Source: Georgenia sp. M64 (GTDB lineage Bacteria > Actinomycetota > Actinomycetes > Actinomycetales > Actinomycetaceae). Taken from it: a stretch of DNA of 64,000 nt. The notes below the pieces were generated by a model. That model did no database searches. It saw only the letters and a program-made list of their open reading frames with translations, and was not told the DNA's origin. The translations under genes and the position numbers were made by a program. Shown here piece after piece: positions 47,931 to 56,822 of the stretch. The stretch is taken from assembly GCF_038049925.1 (NCBI RefSeq), contig NZ_CP145809.1:620001-684000 (forward strand), in the 5' to 3' direction. The stretch's first letter is position 1, and every line of letters begins with the position of its first letter.

Positions 47931-48773
47931 TCACCCGGCGTAGGGCAGCACCGGCCGGCCGGGGACGTCCACGCGCAGGCGGAACAGCGCCCCGGCCTGC
48001 GGCTCGGGGTCCTCGAGCTTCTCCCGCGAGGTGGTGATGAACAGGTCCTTGCCGTCCTCCCCGCCGAGGGTGCAGGCCGTGACGAGCCGGACGGGGAGCT
48101 CGACCTCCTCGAGGATCTCGGCCTCGGGGGAGTACAGGCGCACCCGTCCCACGCGGTTGAGGGCGACCCAGACGTTGCCGGCCGAGTCCACGCACAGACC
48201 GTCGGCGCGCCCGTCGTCGGCGGAGTGGAACAGCCGCCGGTTCACCAGCTCTCCGTCGGTGACGTCGAAGACGTCGGTCCCGCCGGTGGCGGTGTCGTTG
48301 TAGTAGGCGCGTGTGCCGTCGGGCGAGAAGTCGATGCCGTTGGAGGTGGTGACGGCGGGCAGGACGACCGAGACGTCGCCCGCGGGGGTGATGCGGTAGA
48401 GGCGGGCGCCGCCGGGGGTGCGGTCGTAGGGCATGGAGCCGGCGTAGAGGTTCCCGGCCGGGTCGCAGCCGCCCTCGTTCATGCGGACGCCGGGGTCGGA
48501 CCACATCTCCGGCAGCGGGGTCGCGGGCTCGTCGGCCGCGTCGGCGAGGCCGAGGCCGCGCTCGAGCCCGACGACGTACCCGCCGCGGCTGCGCGGGCGG
48601 ACGAACGCGGCGACGTCCCCGACGTGGAGGCGGTCGACACCGCCGTCGGCGCGCAGGGTGAGCAGGTCCCCGGCGAGCATGTCGACCCAGCGCAGCCCTC
48701 CCCACGTCTCGGACCAGCAGGGCCCCTCCCCGTGGTAGGCGACGGCGTCGGTGATCTGCTCAGGAGTGCTCAT
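47931..48773 (-). CDS. SMP-30/gluconolactonase family protein
   Basis: 280 residues of a six-bladed beta-propeller lactonase: EGPCWSETWGGLRWVDM, MNEGGCDPAGNLYAGSM, TSNGIDFSPDGTRAYYNDT and DGLCVDSAGNVWVAL, with the metal-binding Glu, Asn and Asp positions. It probably opens a sugar lactone; the sugar is unknown. A ribosome-site-like AGCAGATC precedes ATG 48773 only weakly, so the start rests on family alignment. It is upstream of lutA on the same strand. Confidence 0.88.
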   Translation of the reverse strand: MSTPEQITDAVAYHGEGPCWSETWGGLRWVDMLAGDLLTLRADGGVDRLHVGDVAAFVRPRSRGGYVVGLERGLGLADAADEPATPLPEMWSDPGVRMNEGGCDPAGNLYAGSMPYDRTPGGARLYRITPAGDVSVVLPAVTTSNGIDFSPDGTRAYYNDTATGGTDVFDVTDGELVNRRLFHSADDGRADGLCVDSAGNVWVALNRVGRVRLYSPEAEILEEVELPVRLVTACTLGGEDGKDLFITTSREKLEDPEPQAGALFRLRVDVPGRPVLPYAG

Positions 48774-48847
48774 GGCCCCAGTCTGTCGGCTCCGGGCGGG
48801 CCGCGCGCGGGAGCCGCGGCGCGCGGGACGAGCGCGAGCCCACGCAT

Positions 48848-48947
48848 GCACGAGCCCGGCACGTACGAGGGCACGTACGACCCCGGGCACGTACGACCCC
48901 GGGCACGCACGACCCCGGGCACGCACGAGCCCCGGCACGCCAGGCGT
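48848..48947. repeat. 16-nt tandem repeat beside the glpK terminator
   Basis: Variants of GGGCACGTACGACCCC recur about five times, the last units running into the terminator stem (GCACGAGCCCCG). ACGTACG and ACGCACG cores alternate. Confidence 0.85.
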
Positions 48948-48960
48948 GCCGGGGCTCGTG
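48924..48960 (-). terminator. Strong terminator of glpK
   Basis: 18-nt perfect arms (48924-48941 and 48943-48960) only 10 nt past the glpK stop. The stem shares sequence with the adjoining tandem repeat. Confidence 0.85.
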
Positions 48961-48969
48961 GTGCGGCGA

Positions 48970-50493
48970 CTACTTCACGTCGTCGTCGACCCAGTCGAAG
49001 GTCCGCGTGACGGCCTTCTTCCACAGGCGGTAGGTGCGCTCGCGGTCACCCTCGTCCATCGAGGGCGTCCAGCGCTTGTCCTCGGCCCAGTTGTCGATGA
49101 CGTCCTGCTCGCCCTGCCAGAAGCCGACGGCGATGCCGGCCGCGTAGGCCGCGCCCAGCGCGGTGGTCTCGGCGACCTTGGGACGCACGACGTCCACACC
49201 GAGGATGTCGGCCTGGAACTGCATGAGCGTCTCGTTGGCGATCATGCCGCCGTCGACCTTGAGCTCGGTCAGGGCGACGCCGGAGTCGGCGGTCATCGCG
49301 TCGTTGACCTCGCGGGTCTGGAACGCGGTGGCCTCCAGGACGGCCCGGGCGATGTGGCCCTTGTTGACGTACCGGGTCAGGCCCACGAGCGCACCGCGGG
49401 CGTCGGACTTCCAGTACGGCGCGAAGAGGCCGGAGAACGCCGGGACGAAGTAGGCCCCGCCGTTGTCGTCGACCGTCTTGGCGAGGTCCTCGATCTCGGC
49501 GGCGTTGGAGATGATGCCGATGTTGTCGCGCAGCCACTGCACGAGCGAGCCCGTGACGGCGATCGAGCCCTCGAGGGCGTACACGGCCGGCGCGTCGCCG
49601 ATCTTGTACGCGACCGTGGTGAGCAGGCCGTTCTTCGACGGGACCGGCTCGGTGCCGGTGTTGAGCAGCATGAAGTTGCCCGTGCCGTAGGTGTTCTTGG
49701 CCATGCCGACCTCGAAGCAGGCCTGGCCGAAGGTGGCGGCCTGCTGGTCGCCGAGGATGCCCGCGATCGGGATCCCGGGCACCATGCCGCCCTGGCGACC
49801 CTCGCCGTAGACCTCGGAGGAGGAGCGGATCTCGGGGAGCATCGACATGGGGATCCCCATGTCCTTCGCGATCTCCTCGTCCCAGCTGAGGGTGGCGAGG
49901 TCCATGAGCATGGTGCGCGAGGCGTTGGTGACGTCGGTGACGTGGACGCCGCCGTCCTTGCCGCCGGTCATGTTCCACACGACCCAGCTGTCGGTGTTGC
50001 CGAAGAGGAGGTCCCCGGCCTCGGCGCGCTCGCGGGCGCCCTCGACGTTGTCGAGGATCCACTTGACCTTCGGGCCGGAGAAGTACGTGGCGAGCGGCAG
50101 ACCGACCTTGGCCTTGTACTTGTCCTGGCCCTCCGAGCCGCCGAGCTCGTCGACGATCTTGTCGGTGCGGGTGTCCTGCCACACGATGGCGTTGTAGACC
50201 GGCTCGCCGGTGGTCTTGTCCCACACCACCGTGGTCTCGCGCTGGTTCGTGATGCCCACGGCGGCGATGTCGTGGTAGGTCAGGTTGGCGCGGGTCAGGG
50301 CGAGGCCGACGACCTCGCGGACGTTCTTCCAGATCTCCAGCGGGTCGTGCTCGACCCAGCCCGCCTTGGGGAAGATCTGCTCGTGCTCGAGCTGGCCCGT
50401 CTCGACGATCTGACCGCTGTGGTCGAAGACGATCGCGCGGGAGGACGTGGTGCCCTGGTCGATGGCGAGGACGTACTTCTTCTCGTCAGCCAT
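48970..50493 (-). CDS. glpK: Glycerol kinase
   Basis: 507 residues, FGGY family; phosphorylates glycerol with ATP. ATP-site [13 protein letters not shown], substrate site [13 protein letters not shown] and WQDTRT, C-terminal FGGY-type segments [11 protein letters not shown] and [24 protein letters not shown] precedes ATG 50493. It is third in glpD-glpF-glpK; a 105-nt gap separates it from glpF. Confidence 0.98.
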   Translation of the reverse strand: MADEKKYVLAIDQGTTSSRAIVFDHSGQIVETGQLEHEQIFPKAGWVEHDPLEIWKNVREVVGLALTRANLTYHDIAAVGITNQRETTVVWDKTTGEPVYNAIVWQDTRTDKIVDELGGSEGQDKYKAKVGLPLATYFSGPKVKWILDNVEGARERAEAGDLLFGNTDSWVVWNMTGGKDGGVHVTDVTNASRTMLMDLATLSWDEEIAKDMGIPMSMLPEIRSSSEVYGEGRQGGMVPGIPIAGILGDQQAATFGQACFEVGMAKNTYGTGNFMLLNTGTEPVPSKNGLLTTVAYKIGDAPAVYALEGSIAVTGSLVQWLRDNIGIISNAAEIEDLAKTVDDNGGAYFVPAFSGLFAPYWKSDARGALVGLTRYVNKGHIARAVLEATAFQTREVNDAMTADSGVALTELKVDGGMIANETLMQFQADILGVDVVRPKVAETTALGAAYAAGIAVGFWQGEQDVIDNWAEDKRWTPSMDEGDRERTYRLWKKAVTRTFDWVDDDVK

Positions 50494-50598
50494 GGTGTTC
50501 CTTTCACCTCGTTGTGATGTGCGTGTGGATCGCGGGCCGGGCGGCAGGTGGTCACCCACCGCCCGGCCGGGTGGCACCGGTCAGGGCGCGGGGTGCTG

Positions 50599-51357
50599 TC
50601 AGACGACCGCTGCGCCGAGCAGGCCGCCGAGGATGCCGCCGACGGCGGGGCCGGCGACCGGCACCCAGGAGTAGCCCCAGTCGGAGGAGCCCTTGCCCCG
50701 GATGGGCAGGACGGCGTGGGCGATGCGCGGGCCGAGGTCACGGGCCGGGTTGATCGCGTAGCCGGTGGGGCCACCGAGGCTCAGGCCGATGCCGACGACC
50801 AGGAGGGCGACGGCGAGCGGGCCGAGACCCGAGGGCGACGGGCCGAACAGCAGGATGACGAAGACGAGGACGAAGGTGCCGATGACCTCGGTGATGAAGT
50901 TCCAGCTGTAGCTGCGGATGGCCGGTCCGGTGGAGAACACGGCGAGCTTCGTGCCGGGGTCGGCGTCCTCGTCGAAGTGCTGCTTGTAGGCGAGGTACAT
51001 GATGACGGCGCCGAGGAAGGCGCCGACCATCTCGGCGCCGATGTAGATCATGACGTTGCCGATGGTGGCCGGGATCGCGGCGATGCCGAGGTCCTCGTTG
51101 CCGCCGAAGAGGTCGCCGCCGCTGGCCCACAGGCCCAGGGTGACGGCGGGGTTGAGGTGGGCCCCGGACTTGTAGGCCACGTAGACGCCGGCGAAGACGG
51201 CGAGACCCCATCCCCAGGTGATGACGATCCAGCCGCCGTTGAACCCCTTGTTCTTGGGCAGGATGGCGTTCGCGACGACACCACAGCCGAGCAGGGTGAG
51301 CATGCCGGTGCCCATCACCTCTGACCAGAAGATGTCCAGCGCTGACAGTTCTTCCAC
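50599..51357 (-). CDS. glpF: Glycerol uptake facilitator (aquaglyceroporin)
   Basis: 252 residues, MIP family, six TM helices. NPA boxes are GAHLNPAVTLG and GYAINPARDLGPR; the Asp after the second NPAR is a glycerol-channel mark. The GTG at 51357 is preceded by a GGAAAGAGAG site and aligns with the family start; the frame continues to 51429 but lacks ribosome sites there. It lies between glpD and glpK. Confidence 0.95.
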   Translation of the reverse strand: MEELSALDIFWSEVMGTGMLTLLGCGVVANAILPKNKGFNGGWIVITWGWGLAVFAGVYVAYKSGAHLNPAVTLGLWASGGDLFGGNEDLGIAAIPATIGNVMIYIGAEMVGAFLGAVIMYLAYKQHFDEDADPGTKLAVFSTGPAIRSYSWNFITEVIGTFVLVFVILLFGPSPSGLGPLAVALLVVGIGLSLGGPTGYAINPARDLGPRIAHAVLPIRGKGSSDWGYSWVPVAGPAVGGILGGLLGAAVV

Positions 51358-51465
51358 TGTGCACTCTCTTTCCGGCGACATCGGCGTCGCCATCGATGCG
51401 TCTTGCGACGCGGAGGACGGAACACACACAACCGGGCAGGACGATCAAACACCCGGTGCGTGCTC

Positions 51466-51495
51466 CTGACCAGGAACGGCACCGGTCCTGGTCAG
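51466..51495. other. 10-bp inverted repeat between glpD and glpF
   Basis: CTGACCAGGA (51466-51475) and TCCTGGTCAG (51486-51495) with a 10-nt loop, 38 nt after the glpD stop. It may attenuate read-through into glpF-glpK or be an operator. Confidence 0.5.
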
Positions 51496-51532
51496 GCGTG
51501 TCGTGGGTGGCGGGCCTTTCCCCCCGCCGGTT

Positions 51533-53275
51533 TCACTCGGTGGCGAGGGGGCGGAGGGGGACGAGGTCGGGGGCCGCCAGGCGGGCCCGCTCGGCCTCCA
51601 CGTCGGTGTGGGTGCGCAGGGCGGCGGCCTCGGCCTCCGCCAGGGCGGTGTAGGACGCCTTCTCCTCGAGCGCCCGGGCCTCGTCCCAGCCGAGCAGGGG
51701 CCGGACGATCTCCGCCATCTCGTCCAGGGCGGACAGGCCCCGGTCGGCGCTCTCGTAGAACAGGCGGATGCGGCGCGCGAGGATGTCCTCGAGGTGCAGG
51801 GCGCCCTCGTGGGTGACGGCCATGGCGACCTCGGCCCGGAGGTACTCGGGCGCGGCGGCGAGCGGACGGCCGAGGTCGGGGTCGTCGTCGATCATGGCCA
51901 GCAGCGTCGGCAGGTCGGTGCCGTAGCGGCCGAGGAGGTGCTCGAGCCGGTCCGCGGTCCAGCCGTACTGCTGGGCGATCCGGGGCGCCTGGCTCTCGTA
52001 GGCGGCCAGCCCGGCGGCCCCGACCAGCGGGGTCGTCGGCGTCACCGAGGGCTTCGCCTTCGCCTCGTGCTTGCCGAGGGCATGGTCCACGGCGTGCTCG
52101 GCCATGAGCCGGTAGGACGTGAGCTTGCCGCCGGAGATGACCGTCAGGCCCGGCGCCGCCTCGACGACGGTGTGGTCGCGCGAGACCTTGGTCGACGCCG
52201 CGCCGTCCTTGGTGCCGGGCTGGAGCAGGGGGCGCAGGCCGGCGTAGACGCCGATGAGGTCCGCGCGGGTCAGGTTCGAGCGGAGCACCGAGTTCGCGTG
52301 CTCGAGCAGGTAGTCCACGTCCTCCGCGGTGGCCACCGGGTGCTGGCGTCCCTCGACCTCCCACGGGGTGTCCGTGGTGCCGATGATCCAGTACCGCTGC
52401 CACGGGATGATGAAGAGGACGGACTTCTCGGTGCGCAGGAAGATGCCGGTGCTGCCCTTGATGCGCTCCTTCGGCACGACGATGTGGATGCCCTTGGAGG
52501 CCAGCACCTGCAGGCCCCCGCCCGTCCCGCCGAGCGCCTCGGTCTTCTCGGTCCAGACGCCGGTGGCGTTGATGACGTTCTTCGCGCGGATCTCGTGCTC
52601 GGTGCCCGTCTCCAGGTCGACCACCTTCGCGCCGGTGACCCGTCCGCCGGGTCCCTTGAGCATGTCCACGACCTGCGTGCGGGAGGCAGCCATCGCCCCG
52701 TAGGACTGGGCGGTGCGCACGAGGGTCATGACGAGGCGGGCGTCGTCGACGCGGGCGTCGTAGAACCGGATCGCGCCGATGAGCGCGTCCTCGCGGATGT
52801 CGGGGAAGACCTCCAGCGCACGCCTGCGGGTGTAGTGCTTCTGCACCGGGACCGCCATGCCCCGGTGGCCGGCGACCGCCATCGCGTCGTACATGCCCAC
52901 CCCGACGGCGGAGTAGGCCCGCTCGATGAAGCGCTGCTTGAGGGGCCACAGGAAGGGCTGGGCCTTGACCAGGTGCGGGGCGGTGGTGGTGAGGAGGAGA
53001 CCACGTTCGCGCAGCCCCTCGGCGACCAGCTTGAAGTCGAGGTTGTAGAGGTAGCGCAGGCCGCCGTGGATGAGCTTGGAGGACCACTGGGAGGTGCCCC
53101 CGGCCCAGTCCTGCATCTCCACGATGCCGGTGCGCAGCCCGCGGGTGACCGCGTCCAGCGCGATGCCGGCCCCGGTCACGCCCCCGCCGACGACGAGGAC
53201 GTCGAGCTCCTCGCCCCCGGTCATCCGCTCGAGGGCCTCGGCCCGGCTCTCCTGCGTCAGCGCTGAAGACGTCAC
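51533..53275 (-). CDS. glpD: Aerobic glycerol-3-phosphate dehydrogenase
   Basis: 580 residues, FAD-dependent, oxidising glycerol-3-phosphate to DHAP at the membrane. FAD motif VLVVGGGVTGAGIALDAV, GTSQWSSKLIHGGLRYL, and the C-terminal DUF/alpha domain (SYTALAEAEAAALRTHTDVE). The frame opens at a TTG (53290), but GGGGAG 5 nt before GTG 53275 supports the shorter start. It is divergent from the SorC-type regulator. Confidence 0.96.
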   Translation of the reverse strand: MTSSALTQESRAEALERMTGGEELDVLVVGGGVTGAGIALDAVTRGLRTGIVEMQDWAGGTSQWSSKLIHGGLRYLYNLDFKLVAEGLRERGLLLTTTAPHLVKAQPFLWPLKQRFIERAYSAVGVGMYDAMAVAGHRGMAVPVQKHYTRRRALEVFPDIREDALIGAIRFYDARVDDARLVMTLVRTAQSYGAMAASRTQVVDMLKGPGGRVTGAKVVDLETGTEHEIRAKNVINATGVWTEKTEALGGTGGGLQVLASKGIHIVVPKERIKGSTGIFLRTEKSVLFIIPWQRYWIIGTTDTPWEVEGRQHPVATAEDVDYLLEHANSVLRSNLTRADLIGVYAGLRPLLQPGTKDGAASTKVSRDHTVVEAAPGLTVISGGKLTSYRLMAEHAVDHALGKHEAKAKPSVTPTTPLVGAAGLAAYESQAPRIAQQYGWTADRLEHLLGRYGTDLPTLLAMIDDDPDLGRPLAAAPEYLRAEVAMAVTHEGALHLEDILARRIRLFYESADRGLSALDEMAEIVRPLLGWDEARALEEKASYTALAEAEAAALRTHTDVEAERARLAAPDLVPLRPLATE

Positions 53276-53368
53276 ATCTGCTCCCCGCAACTCGGTCCCG
53301 AACGGCGACGTCCCAGGTGAGCGCCGCTGCGATTCCTCATCCTTGGGCGATTCGCACCATCGCGCAAT

Positions 53369-53374
53369 TAGGAT
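53369..53374 (+). promoter_or_regulatory. -10 box of the SorC-type regulator
   Basis: TAGGAT, overlapping the palindrome by one base. It would allow either a leaderless start at GTG 53383 or a short leader to 53404. Confidence 0.45.
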
Positions 53375-53387
53375 GCACGTATGTGCA
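53374..53387. promoter_or_regulatory. Palindromic operator at the regulator start point
   Basis: TGCAC-GTAT-GTGCA, perfect 5-bp arms, directly after the -10 box and about 100 bp from the divergent glpD start. Autorepression and glp control are plausible. Confidence 0.6.
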
Positions 53388-53403
53388 CCCCGGTGAGCGG
53401 AGC

Positions 53404-54399
53404 GTGAGCGAGCGTGAGGACGCCGTCTACGAGGCGGCGTCGATGTACTACCTGCAGGACGTCACGATGGAGGTGATCGCCCGGCGGATGGGCGTCTCGC
53501 GCTCGACCGTGTCCCGGATGATCAAGGAGGCGCGCTCCTCCGGGCTGGTCCGGGTGAGCATCGAGCCGCGCGGCGACGGCGCGAGCTCCCTCTCGCGCCA
53601 CCTCCACCAGCGCTTCGGCGTCCGGGCCCGGGTGGTGCCGGTGCGGGCGGGCGCCACGGACGTCCAGCGGCTGGACCAGGTGGCCCGCGTGGCCGGGCGG
53701 CTCATCACCGAGTGGGTTCAGCCCGGCACCGTGCTCGGCCTGGCGTGGGGGACGACCCTGTCCGCCGTCGTCGAGCACCTCGTGCCGAAGCACGCGCCGG
53801 GCAGCGCGGTCGTCCAGCTCAACGGGGCCGCCAACCCGGTCACCTCGGGGATCCCGCACGCGGGGTCGATCATCACCGCCGCCGCGGAGGCGTTCGACGC
53901 CTCCGTCCACCACTTCCCGGTGCCGGCGTTCTTCGACTACGCCGGGACGAAGCAGGCGATGTGGCGCGAGCGCTCCATCCGCAGCGTCCTGACCGTCCAG
54001 GCCCGGGCGGACATGGCGGTCTTCGGGGTGGGCGCCTTCACCGGGGCGCTCGCATCCCACGTGTACGCCGGTGGCTACATGTCCGAGGAGGACCAGCAGC
54101 TCCTCCGGGCCGAGGGGGTGGTGGGTGACGTGTGCACCGTGCTGCTGCGCGAGGACGGCTCCTACGCCGACATCGAGCTCAACGCGCGCGCGACCGGACC
54201 GACCCCCGCCGAGCTCGCCCGCGTCGCGCGCCGGGTGTGCGTCGTCGCCGGCAACGCCAAGGTCCCGCCGCTGCTGGGGGCGCTGCGGGCGCGGGTCGCC
54301 ACGGACCTCATCATCGACGAGGGGACGGCCCGGACCCTGCTGGACCGTGCGCGCCTGCCGATCCCGGCCGTGCCAGGATCGGGCCGTGGGGAACGCTGA
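53404..54399 (+). CDS. SorC-family sugar-binding transcriptional regulator
   Basis: 331 residues. N-terminal helix-turn-helix (YLQDVTMEVIARRMGVSRST, VSRMIKEARSSGLVRV) and a SorC/DeoR-like effector domain (VLGLAWGTTLSAVVEHLVP; QLNGAANPVTSGIPHAGSI; GVGAFTGALASHVYAGGYM). These regulators respond to phosphorylated sugars or polyols. Its divergence from glpD makes glycerol-3-phosphate or DHAP a likely ligand (inferred). GTG 53404 follows GGTGAG; GTG 53383 is a leaderless alternative. The stop overlaps the next ATG. Confidence 0.88.
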   Translation: MSEREDAVYEAASMYYLQDVTMEVIARRMGVSRSTVSRMIKEARSSGLVRVSIEPRGDGASSLSRHLHQRFGVRARVVPVRAGATDVQRLDQVARVAGRLITEWVQPGTVLGLAWGTTLSAVVEHLVPKHAPGSAVVQLNGAANPVTSGIPHAGSIITAAAEAFDASVHHFPVPAFFDYAGTKQAMWRERSIRSVLTVQARADMAVFGVGAFTGALASHVYAGGYMSEEDQQLLRAEGVVGDVCTVLLREDGSYADIELNARATGPTPAELARVARRVCVVAGNAKVPPLLGALRARVATDLIIDEGTARTLLDRARLPIPAVPGSGRGER

Positions 54400-54908
54400 T
54401 GGCCGCTGAGCCGGTGGTGCGGCAGGCGCTGCCGGCCGACGTCCGCCAGATCTACGACCTCGTCCAGCCGTACGCCGACGAGCGCATCCTCATCGCCAAG
54501 GAGCTCATCGACTACTTCGAGGCGGTGCAGGAGTTCGTGGTCGCCGAGGAGCCGGGGTCGCCGGCCCTGCTCGGGTGCGGTGCGCTGCACGTCCTGTGGG
54601 ACGACATCGCCGAGGTCCGTACCCTCGCCGTCGACGCCGCCGCCCGCGGCCGCGGGATCGGGCACCTGCTGCTCGACGCCCTCGTCGAGCGGGCCCGGTC
54701 CCTCGGCCTGCGGCGAGTCTTCTGCCTGACGTTCGAGGTGGACTTCTTCACCCGGCACGGCTTCCACGCGATCGAGGGCACGCCCGTGGGGATGGACGTC
54801 TACGCCCAGATGCTGCGCTCGCACGACGACGGCGTGGCGGAGTTCCTCGACCTCGCCAGGGTCAAGCCCAACACCCTGGGGAACACGCGGATGCTGCTCG
54901 AGCTCTGA
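54399..54908 (+). CDS. Amino-acid N-acetyltransferase, ArgA/Rv2747-like
   Basis: 169 residues, GNAT fold: VRQALPADVRQIYDLVQPY, acetyl-CoA loop AAARGRGIGHLLLDALVERA, and LTFEVDFFTRHGFHAIEG. The short stand-alone form resembles mycobacterial N-acetylglutamate synthase (first step of arginine synthesis), with the same C terminus (KPNTLGNTRMLLEL). The ATG overlaps the regulator stop (TGATG), an unexpected coupling. No arg genes are nearby. Confidence 0.82.
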   Translation: MAAEPVVRQALPADVRQIYDLVQPYADERILIAKELIDYFEAVQEFVVAEEPGSPALLGCGALHVLWDDIAEVRTLAVDAAARGRGIGHLLLDALVERARSLGLRRVFCLTFEVDFFTRHGFHAIEGTPVGMDVYAQMLRSHDDGVAEFLDLARVKPNTLGNTRMLLEL

Positions 54909-54965
54909 CAGCCAAGACTCAGTGGCCCGTCCGCGCGTGGTGACGGTCGGGCAGCAGCGGTGGCG

Positions 54966-55013
54966 CAGCAGCCGGTTGGGGGAGCAGCCGGTTGGGGGAG
55001 CAGCCGGGCGGGG
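54966..55013. repeat. Three 16-nt tandem repeats
   Basis: GAGCAGCCGGTTGGGG and close variants in the gene-free stretch 54909-55104. No gene is supported there. Confidence 0.8.
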
Positions 55014-55104
55014 GAGCGGTCGGTCAGGCGCGCCGGGCGGCGTCGGGCGCGTCGGCCTCGCCCGTCAGCCGGGCCGACCCGTCATGGGCGATGGTGCGCT
55101 GGGC

Positions 55105-55593
55105 TCAGCGGCGCAGCACGTGGAGCAGCGCGGCCAGCTGCGCGCTCACGAGGACGCACGCGACGACGGCGACGACCGCCTCGGGGCGCAGCAGCAGCCA
55201 CGCCCCGGCGACGACCGCGAGGAGGACGAGCTCGGCGACGGCGAGGCGGCCGAGCCAGGACCGCACCGCCGTCGTCACCGTTCGGGGCGCCGCGCCGGCC
55301 ACCACCCGGCGCAGCCCCCGCCAGGTCAGCGCGGCGGCGGTCAGGGCCACCAGCTGTCCGACGGCGAAGAGGCTCACCCCGGGCCACATGGTCGATGAGC
55401 CGGAGGTCAGCACCGCGACGAGCAGCCCCAGGACGCCGAGGGCGACGCTCGCCCCGGCGGTGGCGAGCAGCGTCGTGCGCAGAGCGCGGGTCGCCCGCAC
55501 GGCCGGCTCCGCCGGATCCTGTTGGGCCGCCTGGTCCTGCTGGTCCGGCTGGTCCCGCTGGGCCGTCTGGTCCGGCTGGTCCGCTGTGCTCAC
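55105..55593 (-). CDS. Small membrane protein of unknown function
   Basis: 162 residues from GTG 55593. A Gln/Asp/Pro-rich cytoplasmic N terminus (repeats of DQPDQ type, residues 5-27) precedes four hydrophobic segments (LLATAGASVALGVLGLLVAVL; PGVSLFAVGQLVALTAAALT; LGRLAVAELVLLAVVAGAWLL; EAVVAVVACVLVSAQLAALL). No conserved motif is recognised. It stands alone between argA-like and mutY; no ribosome site is obvious. Confidence 0.65.
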   Translation of the reverse strand: MSTADQPDQTAQRDQPDQQDQAAQQDPAEPAVRATRALRTTLLATAGASVALGVLGLLVAVLTSGSSTMWPGVSLFAVGQLVALTAAALTWRGLRRVVAGAAPRTVTTAVRSWLGRLAVAELVLLAVVAGAWLLLRPEAVVAVVACVLVSAQLAALLHVLRR

Positions 55594-55702
55594 CGGGCGA
55601 GGCTACCGGCCGGTGCGGCCGAGGGACGGAACGGGCGAAAGAGCGGGGAACGAACGACCGATCGGGTCACATCCGACGGCCAGTCCCCGCTGGACCATCC
55701 CC

Positions 55703-55762
55703 GATGAGCGCCACACCGATGAGCGCATCCCCGATGAGCGCGACACCGATGAGCGCGACACC
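55703..55762. repeat. Four 15-nt tandem repeats upstream of mutY's 3' end
   Basis: GATGAGCGCGACACC and variants, four units in a row, in the gene-free gap 55594-55827. No gene is supported in the gap. Confidence 0.85.
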
Positions 55763-55827
55763 GGTGAGGAAACAGCCGCGCTGGTCGGTCGAATCCTCAC
55801 CGCAGGTGGCGACCACCGGCTGCCCGG

Positions 55828-56757
55828 TCACGGCAGGCGGTACCAGCCGGCACGGTCGTCCACCCCGGCGACGACCAGCCCGTCGGCGACGAGGGAGGCC
55901 AGCGCCCGTCCGGGCTGGGAGCGGTCGGGCAGGGCCGCCGGGTCGGCGCCGCCCGCCGCGGCCCGCAGGAGCTCGTCGTGACCGGTCCAGCCGTCGGCGC
56001 CCCGCAGCGCCGCCATGACCCGGCCGCGGGCCTGGCGGTCGGTGCCGTGCCAGGTCTGGGTCCGGCGGCGGTGCGCGTGCTCGTCCGCCGGCCGCCCGGC
56101 GCGCACCCACGCGCAGGTCGCGGCCAGCGGGCACGCCGGGCACCGGGGCGTGCGCGCCGTGCACACGAGCGCGCCGAGCTCCATGAGGCCGATGTTCCAG
56201 CGGACCGAGAGCGCCGCGTCGTCCGGCAGGTAGGTCCGCGCCCTCTCCTGCTCGGCCCGTGAGAGCGACGGCGCGGGCAGCGCCCGGCCCTCGAGGGCGC
56301 GGCCCAGGACCCGCCGGACGTTGGTGTCGAGCACGACGGCTCGCCGCCCGTGCGCGAACGCGGCGACCGCCGCCGCGGTGTAGGCGCCCACGCCGGGCAG
56401 CGCGAGGAGCGACTCCTCGTCCGTCGGCACGGTGCCGCCGTGGCGCTCGACGACCGCCCGTGCGCACTGCTGAAGCCGCAGCGCCCGGCGCGGGTAGCCC
56501 AGCCGGTCCCACGCACGCAGGACCTCGGCGGTCGGTGCGGCGGCGAGGTCGGCCGGGGTGGGCCAGCGACTCGACCAGGCCCGCCAGGCCGGCTCGACCC
56601 GCACCACCGGGGTCTGCTGCAGCATGACCTCGCTCACGAGGACGGCCCACGCCGTCGTGCCGGGGCGGCGCCACGGCAGGTCACGGGCGTTGGCGTCGTA
56701 CCAGGAGACGACCGCCTCCTGGGTCGCGGCGAGGACGTCGGGCTCGGCGGGGTCCAC
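55828..56757 (-). CDS. mutY: A/G-specific adenine glycosylase
   Basis: 309 residues; removes adenine opposite 8-oxoguanine. HhH-GPD core: VSEVMLQQTPVVRVEPAW (catalytic Glu side), LLALPGVGAYTAAAVAAFAH and VLDTNVRRVLGR (catalytic Asp). The 4Fe-4S cluster cysteines have spacing C-x6-C-x2-C-x5-C. The C-terminal region is shorter than the full NUDIX-like domain of E. coli MutY. GTG 56757 follows CACACT by 6 nt. It is divergent, with 65 nt between starts, from the 56823 gene. Confidence 0.93.
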   Translation of the reverse strand: MDPAEPDVLAATQEAVVSWYDANARDLPWRRPGTTAWAVLVSEVMLQQTPVVRVEPAWRAWSSRWPTPADLAAAPTAEVLRAWDRLGYPRRALRLQQCARAVVERHGGTVPTDEESLLALPGVGAYTAAAVAAFAHGRRAVVLDTNVRRVLGRALEGRALPAPSLSRAEQERARTYLPDDAALSVRWNIGLMELGALVCTARTPRCPACPLAATCAWVRAGRPADEHAHRRRTQTWHGTDRQARGRVMAALRGADGWTGHDELLRAAAGGADPAALPDRSQPGRALASLVADGLVVAGVDDRAGWYRLP

Positions 56758-56810
56758 GAAGGCAGTGTGCCGGTCCGGCGTGGGTGCCGCCGACCCGCGT
56801 GGAGCCGACG

Positions 56811-56816
56811 TACCGT
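56811..56816 (+). promoter_or_regulatory. -10 box of a leaderless transcript (56823 gene)
   Basis: TACCGT, 6 nt, then GTG 56823; this chooses the start over ATG-like codons further upstream. Confidence 0.55.
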
Positions 56817-56822
56817 CGCCCT

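Noticed and set aside
47931-48938. Longer SMP-30 protein starting near 48938
   Set aside because: The extension translates the tandem repeat and terminator region; the conserved propeller begins at 48773.
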